NCBI GenBank assembly: GCA_000702685.1
Contig: JNJD01000009.1
Coordinates: 175,798-239,797 of the forward strand
Direction of reading: 5' to 3'
DNA: 64,000 nucleotides
Source of the DNA: Lachnospiraceae bacterium AC2028
GTDB taxonomy: Bacteria; Bacillota; Clostridia; Lachnospirales; Lachnospiraceae
Shown: positions 43,840-52,606 of the stretch, one piece after another
How positions within the stretch are numbered: position 1 is the stretch's first letter
How the letters are laid out: the number at the start of each line of letters is the position of its first letter
The notes under the pieces: generated by a model
Databases searched by the model: none
Told to the model about the DNA's origin: nothing
Seen by the model: only the letters and a program-made list of their open reading frames with translations
Position numbers and translations under genes: made by a program

Positions 43840-45708
43840 ATGAGCAAAGAAAAGAAAAAAAGAGAGATCGCAAGGACCAGGGCGGTAGAGAACAATATCT
43901 TCGCCTGCGGTCTTTTGATGCGCATCTGCCCGAAATTCGTGGTGCATAAGGGAATAAGCAGATTCCTCGGATATTTTGAATGGCTGTTCTACAGTGCATT
44001 CTTCATGCGCTATGTCATCAATGCACTCGAGACCGGACAGGAATTCCCCAGGATCATGGTGTTCATCATAATCGTCACCGTGGTGTTCGGCGGAATGAGC
44101 CTTTATAATGCCATCCTTAACGGAAGCATAATGCCGGTGGCTAAGGCTGTCATCAATAAGGGTATTTACAGAAAGCTTTTCAGGAAATCCAGGAACGTTG
44201 AACTTGCCTGCTTCGAGGACAGCGAATTCTATAATAAATACACTCTTGCAATGGAGAAGGCAGACGAACGTCTCATACAGACCGTTGAGGTCGTGTTCGG
44301 AACCGTATTCGGTGCGATAGCCAGCGTGTTCGCATTCGCATTCATGTTCCAGGTCGATAAGATATCCGTTCTTTTCATTCTTTTCCCGATAATCGGAAAC
44401 TTCGTCTACAAGAGAAGGAATTCACACCTCGATTATGCGAGGAACAAGGATATGGCTCCCCATAACAGGAGGATCGCATATATCAACCGTGTAATGTATC
44501 TTTCGGAATATGCCAAGGAGATGAGGCTTACCGACGTCTTCAAACTTATGAAGAGGCAGTACAGGGATGCGATAACCGGACTTGCCGATGTGACTAAGAA
44601 GTACACGAAGAAGGCGGTATACCTGCACTGGATGACCGTAATGTTCACGTTCACATTCATTTTCGAAGGACTTCTGATCTACGGCGCATACAGAACGGTT
44701 GTCAGTCAGACGATGAGCCTTGCACAGCTTTCCGTCATCACGAGCATGATGGTCTCCACCACATGGATACTGATAGGATTCACCGAATCGCTCACCGCAC
44801 TTTTCCAGAACGGATTGTTCATTGAGTATCTGAGAAGCTTCCTTGAGTATGAGGAAAAGATTCCGGAGGATACCGAAGGGGCTGACCCCGGAACCGAGAT
44901 CAGAACACTTGAGTTCAGGGATGTTTCATTTTCATACAAGGATAAGGAAGTTCTGTCCCATCTGAATATGGAATTCCGCGGAGGCAAGACATATGCGCTT
45001 GTCGGACATAACGGAGCGGGCAAGACAACTCTCATAAAGCTGCTGCTCAGATTCTACGATCCGACCGAAGGACAGATCCTTTTGAACGGACGCGACATAA
45101 GAGAATATGATCTTCGTAAATACCGTGCTCTTTTCGCAACGGCGTTCCAGGATCACAGAATGTTCTCGATGTCGGTCATAGACAATGTCGTAATGGGTGA
45201 GGATATCGACCCTGCAGAAAAAGAAGAAAAGGTCACAGAGGCGCTGAAGCTTTCAGGTGCCTACGATAAGGTAATGTCTCTTTCGAAGGGACTCGATACG
45301 ATCCTTACACATGAATTCGATGACGAAGGTGCCGTGCTTTCCGGCGGTGAATTCCAGAAGATCGTTGTTGCGAGAGCGTTTGTAAAGGAATGCCCGATCA
45401 AGATATTCGACGAGCCCAGCTCCGCACTCGATCCGATCGCGGAGAATGAACTCTTCGATAATATCTACGAATCATGCAGTGATAACACTCTGATATTCAT
45501 ATCCCACAGACTCTCGTCCGTTCAGAACGCGGACTGGGTATATCTGCTCTCCGGCAAGACCGTGGCTGAAGCGGGCTCACATAAGATGCTTATGGACCGG
45601 AACGGAATCTATGCGGATATGTACAGAAAACAGGCAGTCAACTACCTGGCACTCAGTACGGGTGAAGGGACGGATGATCTGTCCGCGGAAGGAGGTGAGG
45701 CCGTATGA
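43840..45708 (+). CDS. ABC exporter half-transporter (TMD-NBD), first subunit
   Basis: The 622-residue protein has an N-terminal six-helix membrane domain (about 40-335) and a C-terminal ATPase with Walker A GHNGAGKTT (near 388), signature LSGGEFQK (near 505), Walker B IKIFDEPSSALD (near 525) and switch His in ISHRLSS. Both catalytic motifs look intact. It overlaps the next half-transporter by ATGA, so they form a heterodimeric exporter of a lipid, peptide or drug. ATG 43840 follows an AGGA site. No fused peptidase domain is present, so it is not a double-glycine peptide exporter. Confidence 0.92.
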   Translation: MSKEKKKREIARTRAVENNIFACGLLMRICPKFVVHKGISRFLGYFEWLFYSAFFMRYVINALETGQEFPRIMVFIIIVTVVFGGMSLYNAILNGSIMPVAKAVINKGIYRKLFRKSRNVELACFEDSEFYNKYTLAMEKADERLIQTVEVVFGTVFGAIASVFAFAFMFQVDKISVLFILFPIIGNFVYKRRNSHLDYARNKDMAPHNRRIAYINRVMYLSEYAKEMRLTDVFKLMKRQYRDAITGLADVTKKYTKKAVYLHWMTVMFTFTFIFEGLLIYGAYRTVVSQTMSLAQLSVITSMMVSTTWILIGFTESLTALFQNGLFIEYLRSFLEYEEKIPEDTEGADPGTEIRTLEFRDVSFSYKDKEVLSHLNMEFRGGKTYALVGHNGAGKTTLIKLLLRFYDPTEGQILLNGRDIREYDLRKYRALFATAFQDHRMFSMSVIDNVVMGEDIDPAEKEEKVTEALKLSGAYDKVMSLSKGLDTILTHEFDDEGAVLSGGEFQKIVVARAFVKECPIKIFDEPSSALDPIAENELFDNIYESCSDNTLIFISHRLSSVQNADWVYLLSGKTVAEAGSHKMLMDRNGIYADMYRKQAVNYLALSTGEGTDDLSAEGGEAV

Positions 45709-47504
45709 AGAAAGTATGGGAAAATCAGCTCTTCTTATGGAAGCTGTGTTTTAAAACATGCCCCGGATACATGATCTATTTCCTTTACGACGGTTTCAGA
45801 TATCAGGGAATAATCTTCCTCGAGCATGTTCTCGGAATCCGTTACGTACTTCACTGTGCCGAATATAATGAGCCTTTCTGGAAGGCACTCCTTTTCATTG
45901 GCATCATCCTGATCGTCAACATGATCCAGATCGTACCGGACGGATTCTTTATCCACGGATGGAGCTTCAAGTGCAAGCCTAAGCTGTACAGAGCTCTTAA
46001 GGAACAGATGTATGCGAAGGCTGCCGAGATAGATCTGTCCTGCTACGATGATCCGAAATATTACAATGACTTTGTTCTTGCCGTTGCGGAAGCCGAAAGC
46101 TCGATAGACAGATTTCTTGCGATGTGCAACAGCATTGTCCAGGCACTCACGATAATATTCACCACGGGTGTCTTTTACCTTGTGACCAATGCAACGGGCA
46201 TACTTTTTGTCACCGCATCTCTGATCCTTCGTTTCCTGATCGCGAAGAAGATCAATAAGCTCAATTATGATGTAAGACTTAAGGTCAATCCTCTTGAGAG
46301 AAAGAGAAATTACGTCAGCAGGGTTTTCTATCTGAACGATTTTGCGAAGGAGTTAAGGCTTCATCCCGCAGTAGGTAATTCCCTCGAAAAAGAATTCGAC
46401 GAAGCGAACGACGACATCGTAAAGGAACAGAAGAAGGTCGGCGGAAAGAGGTCCTTCCTTACATTCACCAGAGATTATGTGATCGGTGATTTCATAATGG
46501 ACGGACTCTATATCACATATCTCGTATTCCAGGCTGCGGTGCTCCATACGATCGATTACAGTAATGCGGTCGTTCTTTTCAACAGAACGGGAAGCCTCAG
46601 ACGGGGTATGGCAGGCATTGCGGAGATATTCCCGCAGGCCCAGGAAAACAGCCTCTATATCGATAAGATAAGAGCTTTCCTTGACTACGAGCCCGTGATA
46701 AAAACCTTTGAAGGCGACAGCGTTCCCAAGGGAAGCGGCGAGCTTGTCATAGAGAATGTAAGCTTTGCATATGGTGAAAATGCCGGCGAGACCCTTAAGG
46801 ATATTTCGCTGAAGGTTTCCCCCGGAGAAAAGATAGCTATCGTCGGATATAACGGTGCGGGCAAGACAACGCTGATCAAGCTGCTCATGAGACTCTACGA
46901 TCCCACATCCGGAAAGATCACATATCACGGCAGGGACATCAGGGAGTTCAGCCCTTACGAATACAGAAGAAGGATCGGCGTCGTATTTCAGGATTACCAG
47001 ATGTATGCCGCATCGCTTGCGGAGAATGTCATAATGAGCGACGACGAAGAAGAGAAGGAACTCATTGTCTCGGCACTCGAAAAGGCTGGATTTGCAAAGC
47101 GCCTTAAGAAACTTCCGAAGGGACTTGATACCCAGGTTACCGCGGAATTTGACGAAGAAGGAGTGAACTTCTCCGGAGGCGAGAGCCAGAAGATCGCAAT
47201 TTCAAGGGCGTTTTTCAAAGATGCTGATATACTGATAATGGATGAACCCAGTTCGGCGCTCGATCCGATCGCGGAGTATGAACTCAACAAAGCGATGGAA
47301 TCAGCCGCAGAGGGTAAGACCGTATTCTATATTTCACACAGACTATCGACCACAAGGGATGCAGACCGTATAATAATGCTTGAGAACGGCCGCATCGTTG
47401 AGGAAGGTACTCACGAAAGTCTGCTTGCCAAGGGCGGAAAATACGCCGGAATGTGGAAGGTACAGGCGGGCAGGTACGAAGGTGCGGATATAAAGGCGGT
47501 ATAA
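45705..47504 (+). CDS. ABC exporter half-transporter (TMD-NBD), second subunit
   Basis: The 599-residue partner has the same build: membrane domain (about 20-320) and ATPase with Walker A GYNGAGKTT (near 385), signature FSGGESQK (near 492), Walker B ILIMDEPSSALD (near 512) and ISHRLST. Both members keep Asp-Glu in Walker B, so neither composite site is obviously degenerate, unlike many heterodimeric exporters. ATG 45705 lies in ATGA with GGAGG upstream. The following HTH gene is 26 bases away. Confidence 0.92.
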   Translation: MKKVWENQLFLWKLCFKTCPGYMIYFLYDGFRYQGIIFLEHVLGIRYVLHCAEYNEPFWKALLFIGIILIVNMIQIVPDGFFIHGWSFKCKPKLYRALKEQMYAKAAEIDLSCYDDPKYYNDFVLAVAEAESSIDRFLAMCNSIVQALTIIFTTGVFYLVTNATGILFVTASLILRFLIAKKINKLNYDVRLKVNPLERKRNYVSRVFYLNDFAKELRLHPAVGNSLEKEFDEANDDIVKEQKKVGGKRSFLTFTRDYVIGDFIMDGLYITYLVFQAAVLHTIDYSNAVVLFNRTGSLRRGMAGIAEIFPQAQENSLYIDKIRAFLDYEPVIKTFEGDSVPKGSGELVIENVSFAYGENAGETLKDISLKVSPGEKIAIVGYNGAGKTTLIKLLMRLYDPTSGKITYHGRDIREFSPYEYRRRIGVVFQDYQMYAASLAENVIMSDDEEEKELIVSALEKAGFAKRLKKLPKGLDTQVTAEFDEEGVNFSGGESQKIAISRAFFKDADILIMDEPSSALDPIAEYELNKAMESAAEGKTVFYISHRLSTTRDADRIIMLENGRIVEEGTHESLLAKGGKYAGMWKVQAGRYEGADIKAV

Positions 47505-47529
47505 TACAATCCTTGAGGGGAGGAAGTGT

Positions 47530-48393
47530 ATGTCAGACATTAATGATATTCCCTGTGTACCGGCGCAGCTGCTTGAAGAAGTAAGAGCATATCTGGACAA
47601 GTACTACGAAGAGCCGGAAGAGCTTTTTGACTCATGCCTCATGCCCGGAGAAGATTATTCTGAAGAAGCGGACGGTGAGTATTTCGAAGATCTCGATGAA
47701 TGCGCTTTCGAGGAGTTTGATGAAGGCATTCAGGATGAGTCCTGTGCCAAGGCGGATGAGGATTCTTCCGTAGCACCGCTTGATTCATTTAGGTCTGCCG
47801 AGAAGAGCAGCAAGCCGAGATTCTTCGGCGGCAGTAAAAAGAGCGCCGCAAGGGAAAGCATCCCCGCGGATATGCCGATGGCTGCACAGTCTATGATGGG
47901 TGCGGCTGCGGCTCCTCTTCAGTCTTCTATGAATGCGGCAGCCAAGTTTTCGGCAGGCGCAGCGGCTCAGTTTTCTGCGGGTGCGGCGGCTCAGGCTTCA
48001 TTCGGTTCGGCCGCACAGTCAAGAAAACTCGAGGATGTGATCGGGGATCTTGATAAGTCGTTCATGGAAATGGTCTATGAATTTGCCGACAGAAAAGGGA
48101 TCACGGATCCCGAACTTCAGAAGAAAGCCGGCATAGACAGAAAGGCTTATTCAAAGCTTAAATGCGGCACATCGAAGAATCCGAGCAAATCCACAGCCCT
48201 GGCACTTGCGATCGCACTGGAGCTGAGCCTTGACGATACGAAGGATCTTCTTTCCAGAGCGGGACTTGCACTTTCACCCTGCAGCAGACAGGACCTGATA
48301 GTCAGATATTTCATAGAAAAAGAGATATATGACATGTTCGTCATAAACTACACGCTGGATGAATACGGAGAACAGCCGCTCGGAGCACACTGA
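47530..48393 (+). CDS. HTH protein with acidic, Ala-rich N-terminal half
   Basis: The 287-residue protein has an acidic N-terminal third (EEADGEYFEDLDECAFEEFDE in parts, near 40-65), an alanine/serine/glutamine-rich linker with two FSAGAAAQ repeats (residues 140-155) and a C-terminal XRE-like helix-turn-helix (about 175-287; DPELQKKAGIDRKAYSKLK, ALALAIALELSLDDTKDLL). Similar HTH proteins are known to me next to VWA-domain genes, as here. GGAGG stands before ATG 47530. The role is unknown. A regulator or a scaffold acting with the VWA protein are both possible. Confidence 0.65.
   Translation: MSDINDIPCVPAQLLEEVRAYLDKYYEEPEELFDSCLMPGEDYSEEADGEYFEDLDECAFEEFDEGIQDESCAKADEDSSVAPLDSFRSAEKSSKPRFFGGSKKSAARESIPADMPMAAQSMMGAAAAPLQSSMNAAAKFSAGAAAQFSAGAAAQASFGSAAQSRKLEDVIGDLDKSFMEMVYEFADRKGITDPELQKKAGIDRKAYSKLKCGTSKNPSKSTALALAIALELSLDDTKDLLSRAGLALSPCSRQDLIVRYFIEKEIYDMFVINYTLDEYGEQPLGAH
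47947..47994. repeat. 24-bp tandem repeat (two copies) in the HTH gene
   Basis: Two in-frame 24-bp units at 47947-47970 and 47971-47994, differing at few positions, encode FSAGAAAQ twice. Confidence 0.8.
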
Positions 48394-48449
48394 TCATATC
48401 CGTCACTAAATAATAGTCCCGTATTGATCTGAAAAACACATAGCGATCC

Positions 48450-48500
48450 CGGACCCGGAAAATGTCGCCTGACGGTCGACCAATCCGGGTCCGTATTTTA
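48450..48500 (+). terminator. hairpin terminator after the HTH gene
   Basis: CGGACCCGG (48450-48458) pairs with CCGGGTCCG (48485-48493), then TATTTTATT. The loop contains a smaller GTCG/CGAC stem. Confidence 0.65.
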
Positions 48501-48594
48501 TTAGTATTACCTCAGAAACAAAAACAACATAACGGAAGCAAACCATTGCATCCGGAATAAATGCCGCTGAAGCGGCGGAAAAGGGGTAAATACT

Positions 48595-49263
48595 ATGAGA
48601 GAAAATCTTACCGAGATCGTATTCATTCTTGACAGAAGCGGATCCATGGGCGGACTTGAATCCGATACCATCGGCGGTTTCAATTCGATGATCGGAAAGC
48701 AGAAGAAGGAAGACGGTGAAGCGTACGTATCAACCGTGCTCTTTGATGATAAGGTTGAAGTCATTCATGACCGCGTGGATCTGAAGGAGATCGGAAAGCT
48801 TACGGATGAGCAGTATTACGTCAGGGGATGTACCGCACTTCTTGACGCCGTAGGTGAGACGATCGAGCGTATCTCCAACATTCATAAGTATGCACGTGAA
48901 GAAGACCGTCCCGAGAAGACTCTCTTCATCATCACGACCGACGGACTTGAAAATGCCAGCAGACGCTATAGTTTTAAGGACGTAAAGCGTCTGGTCGAAC
49001 GGAAGAAGGAGAAGGATCACTGGGAGTTCATATTCCTCGGAGCTAATATTGATGCGATCGAAACCGCGGGAAGTATGGGAATAGGACGTGAAACGGCTGT
49101 TGATTACTGCTGTGATGAAGCCGGAATTGCCCTCAATTATTCCGTCCTCGACAAGGTCGTATCCAAGGCCAGAAAGTGCAAGGGGGCCGCGATGTCCGAG
49201 GCATTCATGGGCGGTGCTTGGAAAGCGGAGATAGAAAGCGATTATAAGGCAAGAAAGGCATAA
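48595..49263 (+). CDS. von Willebrand factor A domain protein (TerY-like)
   Basis: The 222-residue protein is a single cytoplasmic VWA domain with a MIDAS metal site: DRSGSMGG (residues 12-19, DxSxS), the Thr in GCTALLDA (near 80) and the Asp in FIITTDGLENAS (near 115). It has no signal peptide or membrane helix. This short type is like TerY of tellurite/stress clusters. It follows the HTH gene after a hairpin. A joint function is suggested by neighbourhood only. ATG 48595 has AAAGGGG upstream. Confidence 0.85.
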   Translation: MRENLTEIVFILDRSGSMGGLESDTIGGFNSMIGKQKKEDGEAYVSTVLFDDKVEVIHDRVDLKEIGKLTDEQYYVRGCTALLDAVGETIERISNIHKYAREEDRPEKTLFIITTDGLENASRRYSFKDVKRLVERKKEKDHWEFIFLGANIDAIETAGSMGIGRETAVDYCCDEAGIALNYSVLDKVVSKARKCKGAAMSEAFMGGAWKAEIESDYKARKA

Positions 49264-49271
49264 AAATCGGA

Positions 49272-49326
49272 AAAACATATATGTTTTCCCCTCTGTTATA
49301 CGATATAATCATATGACAGAGGGGAA
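49272..49326. promoter_or_regulatory. two adjacent dyads with a TATAAT inside the second loop
   Basis: AAAACATATATGTTTT (49272-49287) is a 16-bp palindrome. It is followed by an 11-bp stem, TTCCCCTCTGT (49286-49296) with ACAGAGGGGAA (49316-49326), whose loop holds TATAAT (49304-49309). Weak as a terminator because no T-run follows; may be an operator/promoter for the next gene. Confidence 0.4.
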
Positions 49327-49379
49327 TTCCTGTATGTCATTTTGACATGGGATGACCGGACAGATAAAGGGGACAAAGG

Positions 49380-49631
49380 ATGGGACTTTTTAAGACCAGA
49401 TATGAAAGAGAACTGGATATGATCATGACAAGACTCGATATGAACATGTCCAATAATTACAAGGACAATGCCCAGATGAACCTTAAGGAGCTTGAAGAAG
49501 CATTTGCGAGGATGAAGGATGCGGGTCAGATAAAAGGGTCATCTATCGAAAAATATGATAAGATAATAAACGGTTATATCGAAAAGCTTAAAGGCTATTC
49601 ACATAAGGACCAGAAGCCTTACTGGCATTAA
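49380..49631 (+). CDS. small coiled-coil protein of unknown function
   Basis: An 83-residue, highly charged, helical protein (residues about 5-75 have heptad-like hydrophobics) with no recognised family. ATG 49380 has AGGGG upstream. It is 20 bases before the pyridoxamine-phosphate-oxidase-like gene and likely co-transcribed. Codon use looks like its neighbours. The frame is supported by a good start site and tight spacing, not by homology I can name. Confidence 0.6.
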   Translation: MGLFKTRYERELDMIMTRLDMNMSNNYKDNAQMNLKELEEAFARMKDAGQIKGSSIEKYDKIINGYIEKLKGYSHKDQKPYWH

Positions 49632-49651
49632 ATTTTCAAGGAGGTTTTCAG

Positions 49652-50044
49652 ATGGAAAGAGTAGTTAAATTCTTAAAAGATGCGGGAACCTATTATCTTG
49701 CGACTGTCGACGGAGACCAGGCAAGAGTAAGACCTTTCGGAACAGTCAATGTATTCGAGGGAAAAGTATATATCCAGACCGGAAAATCCAAGGACGTTTC
49801 CAAGCAGATCCATGCAAATCCCAAGGTTGAGATCTGTGCATTCATGAACGGTGAGTGGCTCCGCGTTGCCGGAAAGCTTGTTGAGGATGACAGAAGGGAA
49901 GCGCGTCAGTCAATGCTTGATGCATATCCCCAGCTTCAGGCTATGTATTCCGCAGATGACGGAAATACCGAAGTATTCTACTTCGAAGATGCTACCGCAA
50001 CATTCAGTTCATTTGCGGCAGCACCCGAAACCGTAAAGTTCTGA
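49652..50044 (+). CDS. pyridoxamine 5'-phosphate oxidase family flavoprotein
   Basis: The 130-residue split-barrel protein has TYYLATVDGDQARVRPFGT (two parts near 13-31), IQTGKSKDVSKQI (near 51) and ICAFMNGEWLRV (near 69). It binds FMN, F420 or haem in related enzymes. In anaerobes such short members are often general-stress or flavin reductase-like proteins. Strong AAGGAGG before ATG 49652. Its TGA stop and the convergent gene's stop share TGATCA at 50042-50047. Confidence 0.87.
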   Translation: MERVVKFLKDAGTYYLATVDGDQARVRPFGTVNVFEGKVYIQTGKSKDVSKQIHANPKVEICAFMNGEWLRVAGKLVEDDRREARQSMLDAYPQLQAMYSADDGNTEVFYFEDATATFSSFAAAPETVKF

Positions 50045-52048
50045 TCAGATATTGATATAGACACTCATTTCATTCTCTCCCCGGTTTGCCCATAGGTAAT
50101 ATGGGATAAGCCGGAGGGAGATTTCTTTTTCTTCGACTGATGTGAATTCACTGTAAAGACCGCCGAACGGTTTGAAGTCTGTCTTTGCGGGAATGATCCT
50201 CTTCGCGGATGCTTTCAGTGTTACGACATCGTATCCGAACTCGTCACTTACTTCCTCGGTGATCGTTCCTCTCTTATCTATTTTTATCTGACGTAAGTTT
50301 TCGCCGTTATCGACTCCTTCCATGCAGTAGACAACAGGCCCTCTGGTGACCGCCGCCTTGAAGTTGTCTTCTGCAACCCTTGTGTCTGCGGATATGAGAC
50401 GGGGGATCATATCGAATGAAATTTCTATTGCGGCTTCATCTTCGAAACCGGTCAAATAGATATATCCGTTCTTTGTTTCTTTTTCCGACGCGCCCGTCAT
50501 ATTCAGGCTGTACCTGCCACCGGTCCATCCCGGCACTCTGAGTGCGAGGGTGAAATCCGATCCGGCCGCACCTGTGACGGTGATCCTGACATTTCCGGTA
50601 TTGGGGAATCCGGACTGCATGCTGACGGAAACATTTTTTCCGTTTACGGTCTTGGTTGTTTCGCAGCCTGCATAAAGATGCGTATACAGAGTGGTGTCGT
50701 CTTCGGTAAAGATATATCTTCCGAGGGATGAGATGAGTCTTGCTATGTTCGGAGGGCAGCAGGCGCATCCGAACCACTTCTGTCTTACGGGCTTTACATG
50801 GGTCTTGCGCTCATCTTTCTTGCAGTTTTCCGGAATGACTTCGAGAGGATTCACATAAAAGAAGCTCTTTCCGTCCAGTGCCATTCCGCTTAATACGGTG
50901 TTATAGAGTGCGAGTTCCATTACATCGGCGTATTTGGAATCCGCTTTTATACGGAGCATTCTTTCTGCGAAGAATACGAGACCAATGGCGGCACAGGTTT
51001 CAGAATATGCGGTGTCGTTAGGAAGATCGTAGGGAAGAGAGAAGCTTTCTCCCAGATGAGTCGCGCCGATGCCTCCGGTAATATACATCTTGGTGTCAAC
51101 GATGCTTTCGAAGAGTTTTTCGCAGGCATCAAGCAGGGACTTATCGCCTGTAAGTCTTGCCATATCAGCCATGCCGCTGTAGAGATAAACGGCCCTTACC
51201 GCATGACCAACGGCTTCGGTCTGCTCCCTGACGGGCATATGAGCCTGATGGTAGTAGTCGGGCTTTCCCTTCATATCGGGGTGTTCTTTTTCAAAATAGT
51301 TAGGCTCTTTGCCTCTTTCGTCGATGAAGTATTCCGCAAGTGCCTTATATCTTTCTTCGCCTGTCAGGTCATAGAGAGCAAAGAGGGCCATCTCGGCGAT
51401 CTCATGCCCGGGGTATCCGTTTATTTTCCCTTCGCCGTTTCCGAAGAGTGATGCCACGTGATCCGCGTACCTTTCAGCTGCTTTAAGGAGCTTATCCTTG
51501 CCTGTTGCCAGGTAGTAAGCGACGGCACCTTCGATCAGATGACCGAGACAGTAGAGCTCGTGATGGTCGCGAAGATCGGAGAAGCTTTTATCCATTCCGT
51601 TGATAATGTAGTAGGTGTCGAGATATCCGTTTGGAAGCTGTGCCGCGCAGACAATATCGATGGCATGGTCCGCGGTCTCTTCAAGGACCGGGTCGGGGTT
51701 TGTCATAAGACTGTATCCCACGGCTTCGATCCATTTATATAAATCACTGTCCTGAAAAACAAATCCGTAGAATTCATCATCCTTCGCATCCTCTCTTTTT
51801 TCCGGGAAGACGGCAAATCCCCTGTATGTGAATCTGGGCGCTTCGAACGCATCGCCCTTTTTTCTCATCTTTTCATTAAGCAGTCCCGCAGCTTTGAAAT
51901 TGTGCATGCAGTAGCTGGCCTCGGCCTCGGGTATGCGGTCATTAAGTATTTCCCACTGATAAGGGATGACTTCTTTTTTTACGAGTGCCTGTTTACGGCT
52001 CCAGAATTCGTCTGTTATCTTCACATTTTTGATATCGGCGGGCTGCAT
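50045..52048 (-). CDS. GH127 family beta-L-arabinofuranosidase
   Basis: The 667-residue enzyme matches GH127 (HypBA1), which removes beta-L-arabinofuranose from plant hydroxyproline-rich glycoproteins by a zinc-assisted cysteine nucleophile. The metal/nucleophile residues are visible as E350-T-C352 (AYSETCAAIG) and C430-C431 in GCACCPPN, with an (alpha/alpha)6 barrel before and beta sandwich after. There is no signal peptide, so it acts on imported oligosaccharides. It is alone on the minus strand; an ABC sugar carrier is not adjacent. The start at ATG 52048 has GGGAGG upstream. Confidence 0.93.
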   Translation of the reverse strand: MQPADIKNVKITDEFWSRKQALVKKEVIPYQWEILNDRIPEAEASYCMHNFKAAGLLNEKMRKKGDAFEAPRFTYRGFAVFPEKREDAKDDEFYGFVFQDSDLYKWIEAVGYSLMTNPDPVLEETADHAIDIVCAAQLPNGYLDTYYIINGMDKSFSDLRDHHELYCLGHLIEGAVAYYLATGKDKLLKAAERYADHVASLFGNGEGKINGYPGHEIAEMALFALYDLTGEERYKALAEYFIDERGKEPNYFEKEHPDMKGKPDYYHQAHMPVREQTEAVGHAVRAVYLYSGMADMARLTGDKSLLDACEKLFESIVDTKMYITGGIGATHLGESFSLPYDLPNDTAYSETCAAIGLVFFAERMLRIKADSKYADVMELALYNTVLSGMALDGKSFFYVNPLEVIPENCKKDERKTHVKPVRQKWFGCACCPPNIARLISSLGRYIFTEDDTTLYTHLYAGCETTKTVNGKNVSVSMQSGFPNTGNVRITVTGAAGSDFTLALRVPGWTGGRYSLNMTGASEKETKNGYIYLTGFEDEAAIEISFDMIPRLISADTRVAEDNFKAAVTRGPVVYCMEGVDNGENLRQIKIDKRGTITEEVSDEFGYDVVTLKASAKRIIPAKTDFKPFGGLYSEFTSVEEKEISLRLIPYYLWANRGENEMSVYINI

Positions 52049-52125
52049 CTTTTGTTCCTCCCAAATGCCACGGAATCTGTGTTGCTTAAATATTTTATGA
52101 GCCTTTTGGGGACGTATGCAAGACT

Positions 52126-52154
52126 AAATTCTGTTTTTCTGTCAAAATTCTGTT
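52126..52154. repeat. 10-bp direct repeat, period 19
   Basis: AAATTCTGTT at 52126-52135 and 52145-52154 in the divergent region between the GH127 and GntR genes. The second copy overlaps the GntR -35. Confidence 0.6.
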
Positions 52155-52187
52155 GACATCCATCTGTTATAAGTGTATATATAACAC
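52140..52187 (+). promoter_or_regulatory. GntR operon promoter with operator dyad
   Basis: Perfect TTGACA (52153-52158), 17-bp spacer, TATATA (52176-52181). A dyad TGTTATA (52165-52171) and TATAACA (52180-52186), with an inner GTGT/ACAC (52173-52176, 52184-52187), overlaps the -10, in line with autorepression by a YtrA-type GntR protein. TGTCAA at 52140-52145 is a minus-strand TTGACA facing away. Confidence 0.8.
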
Positions 52188-52230
52188 ATGAACAGTTGCA
52201 ACCGTCGTGAGTTTTTGAAATGAGGCTATC

Positions 52231-52605
52231 ATGATTATTTCTCAGACATCGGGAGTGCCCATATATCAGCAGATCGCGGACAGCTTCCGGGCGGACATTC
52301 TGGAAGGCCGGATGAAAGCCGGCGATTATCTGCCAAGCATCAGAGGGCTTGCCAAGGAGCTCAGGATCAGCGTCATAACGACAATGAAGGCGTATGAACA
52401 GCTGGAATCCGAGGGATTGGTCACTCCGGTACAGGGCAAGGGCTATGTCATCAATGCACAGGACACCGAAATGCTGAAGGAACAGCATATGAGAAAGGTG
52501 GAGGAAGCACTGATGCAGGCAATAGCTTCCGCTAAGATCGCGGGGCTGTCGGAAAAGGAATTAACAGAGACATTAAAAATATTATTAAGGTTTAGGGAGA
52601 ACTGA
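52231..52605 (+). CDS. GntR-family regulator, YtrA type
   Basis: The 124-residue protein has a winged-helix N-terminal domain (residues about 3-72; VPIYQQIADSFRADILEGRMKAGDYLPS in parts, then VTPVQGKGYVI) and a short helical C-terminus, the YtrA subfamily, which controls ABC transporters encoded in the same operon, often in response to cell-wall antibiotics. It leads a six-gene operon. The dyad in its promoter is the likely operator. Start ATG 52231, with a weak GAGG site. Confidence 0.93.
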   Translation: MIISQTSGVPIYQQIADSFRADILEGRMKAGDYLPSIRGLAKELRISVITTMKAYEQLESEGLVTPVQGKGYVINAQDTEMLKEQHMRKVEEALMQAIASAKIAGLSEKELTETLKILLRFREN

Positions 52606-52606
52606 G

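Noticed and set aside
43840..47504. Bacteriocin peptide exporter
   Set aside because: No C39 peptidase domain and no double-glycine leader peptide gene nearby. Only a general exporter call is supported.
47947..47994. 24-bp tandem repeat considered as a mobile or CRISPR element
   Set aside because: It is in frame and encodes a repeated Ala/Ser/Gln linker.
49342..49379. TTGACA at 49342 as the promoter of the 83-residue gene
   Set aside because: The -10 position reads TAAAGG, and transcription would start at or after the ribosome site.
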